From Angiostrongylus vasorum (lineage: Eukaryota > Nematoda > Chromadorea > Rhabditida > Metastrongylidae), in NCBI GenBank assembly GCA_018806985.1, contig JADANN010000464.1, positions 343,501-407,500 on the forward strand: DNA of 64,000 nt, in the 5' to 3' direction. Shown piece by piece: positions 38,000-48,704 of the stretch. The first letter of the stretch is position 1; every line of letters begins with the position of its first letter. Made by a program: the position numbers and the translations under genes. Below the pieces are notes generated by a model. It was not told where the DNA came from. It searched no databases and saw only the letters and a program-made list of their open reading frames with translations.

Positions 38000-38265
38000 T
38001 TTTTCTTCACGAATGTCATTGGAAGCTGGTCGACTTGATTCTCTCTGGAATTATGGGATAGACGTGCTAAGTGTTTAACATGTCTTCGTTAAAAGCAGTT
38101 AATGGTTCTTATTAATCGGAGGGAGCTTTTCGTCATAAGTCTGATATCAATTTATTACTTTACTATGGAGGGATAAAAGGCCTGGTTGACCCGAAGTACG
38201 GTCGAACCAGCGACAGTACTTGTATTATTGCATGTGCGTCTTTAACCACTGTATTTTCTCTGCTG
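38000..38265 (-). mobile_element. SINE-B copy, diverged
   Basis: 'cttcacgaatgtcattggaa', 'gtcgacttgattctctctgg' and 'gaagtacggtcgaaccagcg' match reversed SINE-B. 37704-37999 shows nothing I can support. Confidence 0.55.
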
Positions 38266-39464
38266 CTAGACACCAATTTATTATTTATCATATTCATCAG
38301 GGGTTATATGCTAGTTCACTGATCAGTTTAGAATCAGCTTCTTGTGAAGGCAACTTCAGTTCCACCAAAGGTTCTTCGTTTTTGCTGTAGCTCTAGTACC
38401 GGATGCCAAAGCGTCGATTTTAGCAGTTTTTTCTAAGCATGCTATCACCGCCTTATTCCACTTTCCATTACTTATCTCATTATTCTTCGCTGATATCAAT
38501 CATTCGACCTTTTGTACACCGTATCATAAAATTCGCCCGAAGAGCGCTGTGTTTTCGTTCTCATCACTGACGGGACGTCGTTTTTTGGTATCATCGATCA
38601 ACTCCATTACTACTAGTAGTACTCAGTTGGTAATGAAGACAAATCTCAACAACTACGGAACCTATGGTATGTTTCTAACCTTTCTTTACTCCTTATTTCA
38701 TTTTCTTCCTTTCTTTTCGCTTTCTCTTTGCTTTTTTCATAGATGTCATCTCATAAAAGCTGTCAGCATATTTCACGTATTGCTCCAGATCTTTATTGTG
38801 AATACGAAGTTGAAAGTCGACATTTCCTTCAACATTAAAAGTATTTGAAAAGTTGTACAGACTTTCATCAGTCACTTATTGATGGTGATATCAAAAAATC
38901 AATGACTACCAACTGACTAGTCTATTACCCCCTCGTTATCTGTGCATAGGCACTTCTGTTCCTTTTTTTGAAGGTCCCACAACTGTTAAAGTGGATTTGC
39001 CTTATCGCTCTGCAGAGCAGTTGTTTTTTAGATCTAAATTTACTTAAATATTGTCGGAACGATTTCTTGAAAATGATTTTAGTGCCATCGCAGTAACCGT
39101 CCACATTAACAGCGATGCAGTTGGTGAACACCATCTGGACGAAGCTCCTACTGATTTTTATTTCAATTGATGAGCTCGCTATAAACTAAGATATCTCTGA
39201 TTAAAGTTAACAGAGTGAACTGGCTTCGGTCAAATATCAGCCATTTACATATATGGCTCATAATGACACCATTATTTCTAATATGCGAACTCTTATCTGC
39301 TATCTACTGTTATCTTCAACTGTTATATCAAAGTTGGGTATCTACACACCCATTTTTCTTCCTTTCTTGGTTCAAAACCGTCATTGTCCATGTCGACTTG
39401 GCGGCGTTCTGTTGTTTTTTTCACAACATTTTGAGCACCTGCTATCAATAGCTAACCTAGAACA
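38266..39464. other. Unassigned AT-rich DNA
   Basis: Overlapping open frames on both strands at 38549-38680 are not supported by homology. Confidence 0.35.
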
Positions 39465-39635
39465 ATGTGTCAGCCTTTATTTACTGCCTATTCTTTTCTC
39501 ATAGCAGGGTATTATGTGAAATACAACCACAAGGATTCTGAGGTGTGATCACATTCGTCACTCATGCAGGCTTCCAACGCTCGATTACTATATCCGAGGG
39601 TTCCTTGCGATTGTATTTCACACAACATAGAACAT
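39465..39635. repeat. Foldback element D, compacted copy
   Basis: 'ttatttactgcctattcttt', 'gggtattatgtgaaatacaa', 'caaggattctgaggtgtg', then the inverted 'gcgattgtatttcacacaac'. The central part is mostly gone. Confidence 0.45.
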
Positions 39636-41010
39636 TTTAATAAAATTGCGTCAACTATATTCGTTTAGCATAAATGAAAAAACAGTAGTGTTGAAGAGGA
39701 GCGCTCAGCACTTCGCTGATCGATTTCGTTCTGGAAATCTTTCTATTGTGGAAAAATTCCAACATGGCAGCCCCGCTTTGTTTCGTTTTTTTCCCGTCGT
39801 AGCCCCCTACATCCTCCCTCTCCCAAGCTGTTGATTGGAGTTTCTCATTTTCTTCATTCACTACGTAACGGTTTGTACTCTCGGTAACAACGCATCCGAG
39901 ACCATTTCAATGTTGTAGTACACAAGGGTAAGAAAACGGGCCTACATTTATATTCGGAACTAGTTTGTGTAGACTTTTCTGACAATTTCCTCTACATCTT
40001 TCGATTGATTGATTAGTGAGTGACACTCTTTATAACTGAGTGGATTTTCAGACAATCTTCTTTAACTAGTAAGCGTATTTTTTTCTTGTCCAGGTTCCCA
40101 GTCCTTGTTTTCTTAACATCTGTTGTTTTTGTTAAATTCTCTGTAAATTCTTTTTCCTCCTTACACTTTAATTTTCTTTAAAAATGCTCTTCAGTTTCTT
40201 CATTACATGGCCTTTAGTTTGTTTACCAATTTCGTTGTCCTTGTCAACCATCCTTGTCAAAGATCAAAGCCCTATTAATAATCTCTATAGCATTTGTTTA
40301 AAAAAATTCATTCTTTGAGAAAAATCTTTTCTGCCTATAGCCAGCTTTGGCGCTTTCAACTGCGCTCATAATTCTTTTCTACTGAACATTTCTGGTTTAC
40401 ATCATATCCATCAATGTACGACGATACCGTTAGTGGTCGTGTTGATTGATGAATCACCACCGTTTTCCCTGATGGGTTCAAATTGCCGCGGACGTTTCAG
40501 TGAATTGCGCTGATCGCATCGTTGAGGCACAGTTTTGTTGCAGATGTTCCAATGTGTCCAAGAAGGTCACTGGAAATTCTGAAGTGCTTTTGAATTCTTC
40601 ACTCAATTTTTTGAATGAAAATTGCATGCGAATTTATTAGGATAGTCTTTCTTGATGAATTTAAGGCATTTTTCATTGAAAACTTGTTTTAGATTAAAAA
40701 TGTAGTAATCAACAAGTTAATAATGATGTCGTCCCTGGTGAAAATCCCTTTCTCCACTGTCATCCGTTGATTTCTCTGGAAAGGTTTCAAAGAAGAAAGC
40801 TTCCGCTGTTATTTTACATAAGCGGTGCCCATGTGGATTTCCCAAGACATAATAGAAATATCATGGACTAATGTACTTTTCAATTAATCATTTGTAGTTC
40901 TTGCTTTTAGTAGCTTACTCTTTGTAATGACGTTGTACTTTTGTATCTCAAGCGTCTGTGCTAGATATTAATAAGTAGTACTAATAGAGAACTACAGTGG
41001 AACAAAAATA
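39636..41010. other. Unassigned AT-rich DNA
   Basis: No supported feature apart from the 11-bp target duplication of the next element at 41000-41010. Confidence 0.4.
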
Positions 41011-41380
41011 CTTGATACTTGAATGGCCTGTTCTTACTGGTTGTGGGGGCCCCCAGCATAATCTCCTTTTTCGGAGATATGCTGGTTAAGCCATTTTAGT
41101 TCCGTGAAATCTCAAGGTCAGCCTGGACAAAGTCTGCCCCCAGGTCTTCACCACCACAAGCAGTCGCAGCCCTTGTGGATTTGCCACCATGCGACTTTGA
41201 TACCAGGACGGTGGTGGATCCTGGTATTAGTTTACTCTTAGCTAGGCTTCCTGATAGAAACTTTGGACTCCTTCTCAGATTGGTAGACCCTGCCAGAAGA
41301 TGAATCGTCCGCTGTACATCGTAGTCCGACACCCAGGAACACCTCCTAGCCATGATGAACCGGTAAACCATTGGGAGCTA
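41011..41380 (-). mobile_element. Element C copy 3, perfect 11-bp TSD
   Basis: Flanked by gaacaaaaata at 41000-41010 and 41381-41391, giving a 370-bp element. Tail side 'cttgatacttgaatgg', constant end 'ggtaaaccattgggag'. Confidence 0.9.
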
Positions 41381-41423
41381 GAACAAAAATATTGAATAAA
41401 ACTATGGATACGGCATTAGTGAC

Positions 41424-41735
41424 GCGGAGTCGAAATGGTCAAAGATCAGAAACACCCAGGAACATTATCTCTCATCCCTCCAACAGCGAGGCAGTAAACA
41501 ATTGAGTGGGAAAGGTGTGAAAAAATAATGTTAGACATCAACTTGATTTCTACTCTGACTTTTTTGGTGGGAGAATAGTTGAAAGTGAAAACCAGGTTCT
41601 TGTTTAACATTTCCGTATATTCTTGTTGCTGTCCACGTTTTTCGTATCCTTCCCCCTCTGTTGTTTACTGCCTCGCTGTTGAGGAGTTGAAATGATGTTT
41701 CTGGGTGTTTTCGATTTCGACCATTTTGACTCCGC
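41424..41735. repeat. Foldback element G
   Basis: Inverted arms at 41424-41500 and 41662-41735 share 'gcggagtc.aaatggtc', 'aacaccca' and 'cagcgaggcagtaaaca'. The loop is about 160 bp. The arms differ by scattered substitutions and small indels. The family is not seen elsewhere in this window. Confidence 0.75.
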
Positions 41736-42359
41736 AGTACCAATACCGTACCCTTATTTTTAACTCAGTATTTTTGTTCTTTAATACTTTTCTTGTCGAG
41801 AGCATAAAATGAGTTTAAATTTTGGCAAAGCTTCATTTTTTAAGATTGCTTAAATCTCTAGGTGCGCGTGTGTCTTGAAATTGGACCGGGACAGTCTTTT
41901 CATTAATTGTCAAAAATCATTTGACTCTTCCTTAATTATCAGTTCGGTGCTTTTCAGTGATTGTGATTTCTGTTGTTCTTGAGAAGACTTATCGATTTTT
42001 CTCTTGAATGTTTGTTCTTTTTTGTGGCTGATTCATATTCGCTAGAGTTTTCGCAACACATATACATGGCATGTAGCCTTAATTTTCACCTTTACTATAA
42101 CCTTCGGAGAGTAATGTAATTGCAGTAACCCAAGTTTATAAACCGTTTAACTACAAATTTGTATTACTTTTACAAGGTTCTCCTCGTCTCAATTAGCGAA
42201 CTCCTACTGTACTCTGCTCGTAGACGTGCGGTAACTCTCTTGGACCACTAAGGCGTTAGAGATTTGACTTTTTCCAAATAACTTGATTTATATTTAGTTG
42301 CAAATCAGCAGCAAAGCTTGCGCTAGCCATAGAGCTTTGTTTCCATTAATCTTACTATA
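41736..42359. other. Unassigned AT-rich DNA
   Basis: No supported feature. Confidence 0.4.
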
Positions 42360-42374
42360 GAAGGGACTTAAGTG

Positions 42375-42653
42375 CGCGTGTAGCACCGTGGTCTAAGGTG
42401 CCCTACAATACACATGGGATCAATCTCTGCGCCCAGGCTCACCAAGCCTTCCATACCTGCGGGGTCGGCAGATTGGTACCAGACTTGTCTGGGAGGAAAA
42501 ACAGTACTTGCTCGATACATCGGTAAGCCACCGCGAGTCATTGTAGAGGCCAGGTATGCATTCAATAGCCTTCAATGATGCTTAATGAGGTCGAATGCAT
42601 GGCGCATCCCTCAAGGATTGATCAACGCTGAGAGCTTTATCCGTATCCGTTGT
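42375..42653 (+). mobile_element. SINE-A copy with ~15-bp TSD
   Basis: Head 'cgcgtgtagcaccgtgg' (A box with one change), tail 'gagctttatccgtatccg'. Flanks gaagggacttaagtg (42360-42374) and gaaagggatttaagtg (42654-42669) are an aged target duplication. Confidence 0.85.
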
Positions 42654-42669
42654 GAAAGGGATTTAAGTG

Positions 42670-43194
42670 ATTCTTCAATGAAAAAATCTTATATAGCATC
42701 CGTTTTTTATCGAGTGGGTTACTGTAATAGTTTTATGCGTGAGTTTAAAGATGTTCCTTTAAATCAATAAATATTTACTTTCCATAACATTATTTATCAA
42801 TTTAGTTACGAACTAATCCTTCTAGAACACACTGACGCCAACATATTCAACTCAATAGCCCTTGTTTACAATTTTTGCACGAAAAGTAGACATCGACCTG
42901 TGGTGATTCTTCTGATCAAGTCATCGTTATTCCTTGAGAGTTCTGAAAACAATTAATCCAAGACTTTTTTTGGCAGCACCCACATCTTGTGAAAATCACC
43001 GTTGTTTGCTTGATTTTCGTAGGACACCGGTCTCTTCAATGCTTGTGTGCACCTCTGCATGTAGTACATGCCTACATTCACATACGCACAAATGTACATA
43101 CACATGACATAAACTTAGCCACAATATGAATTGAGTCACACTGATACAAGGCTAATTGGGTTCTACATGAATAGAAAGTTAGATATTCCAATGA
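42670..43194. other. Unassigned AT-rich DNA
   Basis: No supported feature. Confidence 0.4.
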
Positions 43195-43465
43195 AGCGCG
43201 TAGGACGTTGGTTAGGTGTGTGCTATAATACACATGTGGTCATTCGTTCAGTCGTACGTATTAGACAGACCAGACTCTTCGTCCTTATGGGACCCACAAA
43301 TTGGTACCGGTCTTGTCTTTGAGAATAAATACACTGATTTGATACATTGGTAGTCTCTTGCAACTCATTAGGTAGGCCAGATATGCATTCGTCTACCTCT
43401 GCGACGCTACGAATTAGATCAAATGCATGCTGCGTATCTGAAGGACCGGTCGGCACTGCAACCTA
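43195..43465 (+). mobile_element. SINE-A copy, old
   Basis: 'gctataatacacatgtgg', 'acaaattggtaccggtcttg', 'ggccagatatgcattcgtc' and 'gatcaaatgcatgctgcg' follow SINE-A order with many substitutions. Boxes A and B are degenerate. Confidence 0.6.
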
Positions 43466-43994
43466 CATTTTTTAAACCACAATGGTGAAGTGACAACGAT
43501 AGTTTTGTATCAGTATATTATCCATTTATTTGTAAACGTGAGAAATGTCAGCGTTGTCTGGTATTGAGCCAAGTTTAATGGCACTTCACCTGGGAAATGA
43601 ATGAAGGTAAAACATTTCGCCTCTCTCTATCCATCACGTAGGCTTCCTCACCATTTCTTTCCTTCTGCTAGCGATTCCCGGTAATCTGCAGAAAATCTTG
43701 TCATTTATTCGCCACTCCATGTTACTTGGTTGACAGTGGCTTTTTTTTCTCATCCTTGGTCATGTGTCCGCAGTGAATTCTACAAAAATTTGCGGTTGTT
43801 CGTTGCAGTCAGGTTGGTTTTTCGTCATTTTATGGTTACTTCAGTGAGCAGTGTTTGTCATGTCATGATGGCTATTGTTCACTAACGAAACATAGTGATG
43901 AAAGACCAAACGACCGATGTCTGTTACTATCACTCTTACTTCATATGTGAACTCTATTTTCACATGAAATTGAGGAATGAATGCAGAAAGCACA
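43466..43994. other. Unassigned AT-rich DNA
   Basis: No supported feature. Confidence 0.4.
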
Positions 43995-44290
43995 ATGCTT
44001 GGAGATGCAATGGATTTGCACATGCATGGGGGTAGATTCCTTCCTACATTAGCCTGAAACAGCCTCTCATCTCTCTGAGCTTGAGAATTTGAGATGAGGT
44101 ATGTCTGGATAGAGCTAGAGCTATCATAAAGGCTAGCAACTGTCTGCGGAGAAGACTTTCGAAGAGGAACGAGAAACGAAGAATGGCCTAGCAGGGTTAT
44201 TTTTAAAATAGTAGAAAGGATCGACTCGACCAACTTTTTAACGACACTTATAGAGAAGACCGAGAATTTTCAAGGTGCTCTTCATGAGCT
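43995..44290 (+). mobile_element. SINE-B copy, diverged
   Basis: 'gggggtagattccttcc' (B-box remnant), 'cagcctctcatctctctgag' and 'cgactcgaccaac' in SINE-B order. It is followed directly by another SINE-B in the same orientation. Confidence 0.5.
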
Positions 44291-44369
44291 GAAAAAAAAT
44301 CACACATTTTTACCATTGTGAACTGTACGAGGACAGGTAGTTGAGTGCTATTGATGCTATGCATTACCC

Positions 44370-44690
44370 AGAAGCCCGACCCCTATGTAGGCGAAGGTTC
44401 GAACTCTCCCGGTGCCTGCCAAGTCTCTGATCTCACCGGAGTTAGGGAAATTGGTACAGGACTGATCTGGGACGAACTAACTCCTAATTCACGGGTTGTC
44501 GGAGAGATTTGACTTGATAAGAATTCACCGACATTCATGACGAAAAACGAAACGATTCCCAAGAAATAACGAAACTCCACATCCAAGGATAAAAGTTCGA
44601 AGGCTTTAGTGAATGGTGGATGTGAGGAAACGGATAGAGTTTAAGAAGCGTTAGGATCAGCAGATTGTGATATATGTGATGTAGGATCAT
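44370..44690 (+). mobile_element. SINE-B copy
   Basis: 'gaaggttcgaactctcccgg' (B box), 'gggaaattggtacaggactg' and 'tgaatggtggatgtgaggaa' to 'gtgatatatgtgatg'. Confidence 0.65.
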
Positions 44691-46129
44691 CTAAAAAAAA
44701 TGTGAACTCTATGCAGCTGACTTCACTTTCGTCGAAATCATAGGAAGGCGAGCATTTTTTGCGTATGATTTTTGCCACGCGAGACTTTTCCTTGTTGGTA
44801 TTGAACAAATCTCAAACCTCGGTATTTAAACCGTTTATATGTCAAAATGATATCAATGATAACGACCTGGGGATAACAAGATCCTAAGTGTGAAAACTAT
44901 AAACACCGAACCGATCAATCAACGCAGAAACGATATACGGCATTTGGCTAGGTACATATGGGTGAAGCTCACTGTACATACACATAAGTTCAACTTTAAA
45001 GAACGAGAGGTTACAAGTATGACATATGCGCTGCTGTGGCTCTTGTTCTAGTCCTGGATGCCATCTTTCAAGCATATTACGAAACTGGTGCTTAGCCATT
45101 CGAGGACCACTTCGGGAGGAATTTCCTGGCACAAAAAGATGAGAATAACTGTAGTACAAGATATGGGGAGCTTAAGATTCAAGTCTACAGCATGTGATGA
45201 AGCGAAAGGGTGAAGATAGTGACGACAGCAATACGAGTCCAGGTTTAATGTCGTCAATAGTAAGCATAATAGCACAATAAATGTGAAGGGATATGAAAAA
45301 GTGATAATTATTCGGAGTAATAAATCCTAGTACTGACTTTCTTTTTAATGTCCGCAGTCGCCGTTTTCTTGATGTGCAAGCGCGAGTCTGTTGTTACAGA
45401 TTCTATTTATTCATTCATATTCAGATTCATTCATTACAATATTTATTCATTCCCAATAGCTGACGTTTCGGCGGTTTTTGTCTTATTCAGAGTCTGGAAA
45501 GGTGAAACTGACATTCAGCCTACTCAGTCAAAGACCATAACCACAGCAGATAAAACTTGGTAAACTTTATTCGCATAATAAACAGCTTGTTTTAAACACC
45601 GTTTTTGTTCTTTTAAGTCTTTCAGTTATTGTTGGAGCCTAACTGCACAAAGTCCTGCATGGATGAGGATTGTACCTGGCTGAGATCAAAAAGTCCAGCC
45701 TGTGATATGGCGCGAGGTCACGCATGATCATAAGCCACTCCTCCTTGCAATTCATTTTTAGATTTTTACAACTTATCCTGAACGCAGCGAAGTTTACGTG
45801 CTCATGCGTTGGATTCCAGTGCATAGATAGTGGTTTTTACTTCAAAATCTTTCACTTATGTCTCTGTGTCCTGTGCGCCAAGTAGAGTATTTAGACTAGC
45901 TTTAAATTTACCGGCTAGGTGTTCCCTTTTAAGAACGAGAGTGATCTGCCCACTTTTCCAACATACCCGTCCCTGCACCATTCACAAGAGATTAGGTTAC
46001 ATCATACACGAACTCGTGCAATTTCCATCTCTACCATTGGGGTATATTATGCAATTTTGCGTTCCGCACATACGGTCATACAATCAGTTACGAAAGAGCT
46101 CACGTCTTAGAGTTTTCGGTGGTATTTCA
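44691..46129. other. Unassigned DNA with small repeat traces
   Basis: 'aaatctcaaacctcgg' plus 'tttaaaccgtttat' at 44808-44840 recurs at 56265-56300. 'agctgacgtttcggcgg' at 45460 resembles an E/F inner end. A 122-codon + frame (45830-46198) runs into element C and is not supported. Confidence 0.35.
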
Positions 46130-46141
46130 GTCACTGATACC

Positions 46142-46527
46142 TTGACACACTTGACACTTGAACGGCCCGTCCGCACTGGTTGTGCGGGCCCCATATAATC
46201 GCCATTTATCGGAGATTTGCTGGTTAAGCCATTGTGGTTCCCTGGAATCCCGAGGTCAGCCTGGCCAAAGTCTGCCCCCAGGTCTTCACCACCACGGGCA
46301 GTCGCAGCCCGTGTGGATCAGAGGGAGATTTGCCACCATGCGACTTTGATACAAGACGGTGGCGGATCCTGGTATTGGTTTACTCTTAGCTAGGCTTCCT
46401 GATGGAAACGCCGGGCTCCTTCTCAGCTTGGGAAACCCTGCCGGGAGGACGAATCCCCCGCTGTACATCGCACTCCGACACCCAGGAACACCTCCCAGCC
46501 ACGATGAGGCGGTAAAACATTGGGAGG
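46142..46527 (-). mobile_element. Element C copy 4, perfect 12-bp TSD
   Basis: Flanked by gtcactgatacc at 46130-46141 and 46528-46539, giving a 386-bp element. The tail side has three CTTGACA-like units before 'gaacggcccg'. The constant end is 'ggtaaaacattgggagg'. Confidence 0.92.
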
Positions 46528-46924
46528 GTCACTGATACCGATTTCTCTAAACCAGCCCTTTCTAACCAACGTTTTATAGAAGTGCGTATTTCGTTGGAAA
46601 TGGTGTGCAACATAAGCGAGAACTTGTTTTCACCGGACTTATGGATGGGTACATGCTTTTCCTCTAAACCTATACCGAGCAGCTACCCCTTCGTAGCCAT
46701 AATGAACCAGAATGTTCTTGTTACTTGGTTTTCCGTACCATTTATAATACAAACATTTTGGGCAGGTTGATGTGAACGTTCAAGAGCGGGAATCAGTCTT
46801 TTTTTCGGTTTCTGTCGTGTGAAATTTATGTATCTGACTGGCGGTTTAGCAATCTAAAACATTTGTCCATCTCCTGTTGTGCTTAGCAGATGACAAAACA
46901 GTAGCCGATATATGTTCGTTCATT

Positions 46925-47010
46925 GATATGCTAACACGATGCTTACAAAAACTTTATTCGGCTAAAGTTTCGTCGCCTTCGCCTTCGTCAGTGCCAGATT
47001 GATGGAAGTC
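46925..47010 (-). mobile_element. Element E terminal fragment
   Basis: 'tgctaacacgatgctt', 'aactttattcggctaaagtt' and 'cgtcgccttcgcc' match the E left arm. The E interior motif 'gtcgattgttcac' follows at 47010. 46540-46924 shows nothing. Confidence 0.45.
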
Positions 47011-48410
47011 GATTGTTCACAGTTCCTGCTCCCTATGCGAGTCTTCATGATCGCATCGAGTTGAATCTAGTGGAGGATCGCTCAATTGAAGAATATCACT
47101 CGGCAATGGTCTTTTATACAGAGGTTTTTGGTATCGATAGTGATTGTCCGTTGAAACAGTTCGTTTTTCTCCAGACAATCCATTCTGTAGCAGAATGGTA
47201 TCATTATCAGCTAGCAGATCTGGCAATCGATATACCTATAGTAGAAGAGTGGGCGGAGAACGAGTATGGGGTCTTCAGCTATAGACATGGACACAGTGTC
47301 AAGGCTTGGTGTTATTCGCTTGGTCAGGTCGCGTACAGCAGTTTCAGTAAAACAACGAAACATCTGTCATCGTCTTTTCAACTTCGAATTTTATAACTCA
47401 TAGTGATATTTTGTCCGTCATACGTAGCGACCTGATTTCTCATGAATACGTTAATGCTAAGAGAATCGTGGAGTCGAAAAAGGTGGGCACCGAGTAGTGT
47501 TGCTTGTTGTTCTTATTACATCCTTGACGCTCTTGAAGATTACTATAAATGCCGATCAGGATACTGTAGCTTGAATGGATGATGGTGGATGTGAGGTCAC
47601 TTGTACCTATAGATTTCCTTCGGTGATTAGCATTTCTGATTAGTTCTTCATTATATCTCTCCAAATGTTCTTAATCAGATCTTAGTTCTCAGTACAGATG
47701 TTCGTGTTCTCGAATTTTCTAGTTGCTGAATTCATAAATTAATTTTGGTAGAATTACTGTTTAATAATTAAAAGGGGTGGATTACTAGGTATTTAGTGTC
47801 TTTCACGTAGAATAGGTGATGTCATTGGGAAACCGTACTCACCTAATAGCCGAATGGGCTGTTTTTTCTCCTCCTCTTAGTTGGCACTCTTAAAAAGTAT
47901 TCGTTTTATTTGCTGTTCTTTTACAACCCGGTACTATATGGAATTATGTCCGGAAATAAACGAAGTGTAACAAAGCCTTTTTCTCCTAATTTCCTTTCTT
48001 AGATACTGAAATTTGTCTTCGCCGCCTAATGAATGTATTCAAGGAATTTCATAAGGAAATTATGGATTGTAGATTTTGAAGCTTGATCCTAAAATCCCTT
48101 TTCGGTATGACAACCTATTATGAGAAGCCGATGTGTAGATGCATTTTTTTTGCATTGGTAGTTTTTGATCTCGTGGAATTTCTGCTTTACTCCTGCATAC
48201 TCTGTTGTCGGCATAATACAAAACATGCCTATCGATTAGGTTCAAGATTTTATCGACATCTTCTTTGTACCGCATTTTACTGTGTGCACATTTATTCGTG
48301 TACTTCTTCTTTTGGTTAATCATTGATCAAACAATCAGCGTCTTTTAATCGGTTTTTTAATTTTATTTATTTTAATTTTTTTCTTTAATCGGTTTGTTCT
48401 TGTTTTTTTC
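47011..48410. other. Upstream region of the synthase gene
   Basis: A 127-codon + frame at 47013-47396 overlaps a minus frame at 47017-47226. Neither has a recognisable family, and the segment adjoins E-element sequence. The T-rich stretch 48340-48410 leads into the acceptor before the gene. No promoter element could be identified. Confidence 0.35.
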
Positions 48411-48461
48411 AGCATATTCGGATAGTTACCAAGAAAACTGTTCACTTTAGCTATTTCAGTG
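48411..48461 (+). promoter_or_regulatory. Splice/trans-splice acceptors and 5' leader
   Basis: A strong acceptor ('cttgtttttttcag', AG at 48411-48412) lies 49 bp before the start codon. A second one ('agctatttcag', AG at 48458-48459) lies 2 bp before it. In nematodes such sites often receive a spliced leader. Either could also join an upstream non-coding exon. RNA data would decide. Confidence 0.5.
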
Positions 48462-48704
48462 ATGGAAGATGAACCGACGTCGTCAGCGTCGTCGTCTTCT
48501 TCGCGCGGTTTGTGCAGCACCGCGATGTCGCGTCGGGTGTGTGGCGGTTCGGCGGACTCGACGGCGAGCGACAGCGACACCGCTGACGATGCTCCGCTAC
48601 TGACGGACGCCAGGGCACCACAGCAAGTGAACATCGACATGCTTGGCGACGAGAAGCCGGCATCGCCACACGATAAATTTCCGAAAGAACGCCTAAAAGC
48701 ATTG
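48462..48704 (+). CDS. sms: Sphingomyelin synthase exon 1
   Basis: Codons 1-81, starting at ATG 48462. Low-complexity Ser/Ala/Asp-rich cytosolic N-terminus ending FPKERLKAL just before the first membrane segment. The donor gtgagt follows at 48705, phase 0. A GTG three bases upstream is in frame, but ATG is the sensible start. Confidence 0.88.

Noticed and set aside
47013..47396. 127-codon plus-strand ORF upstream of the synthase gene
   Set aside because: No recognisable domain. It overlaps a minus-strand frame and adjoins element E sequence, so it may be repeat-derived.
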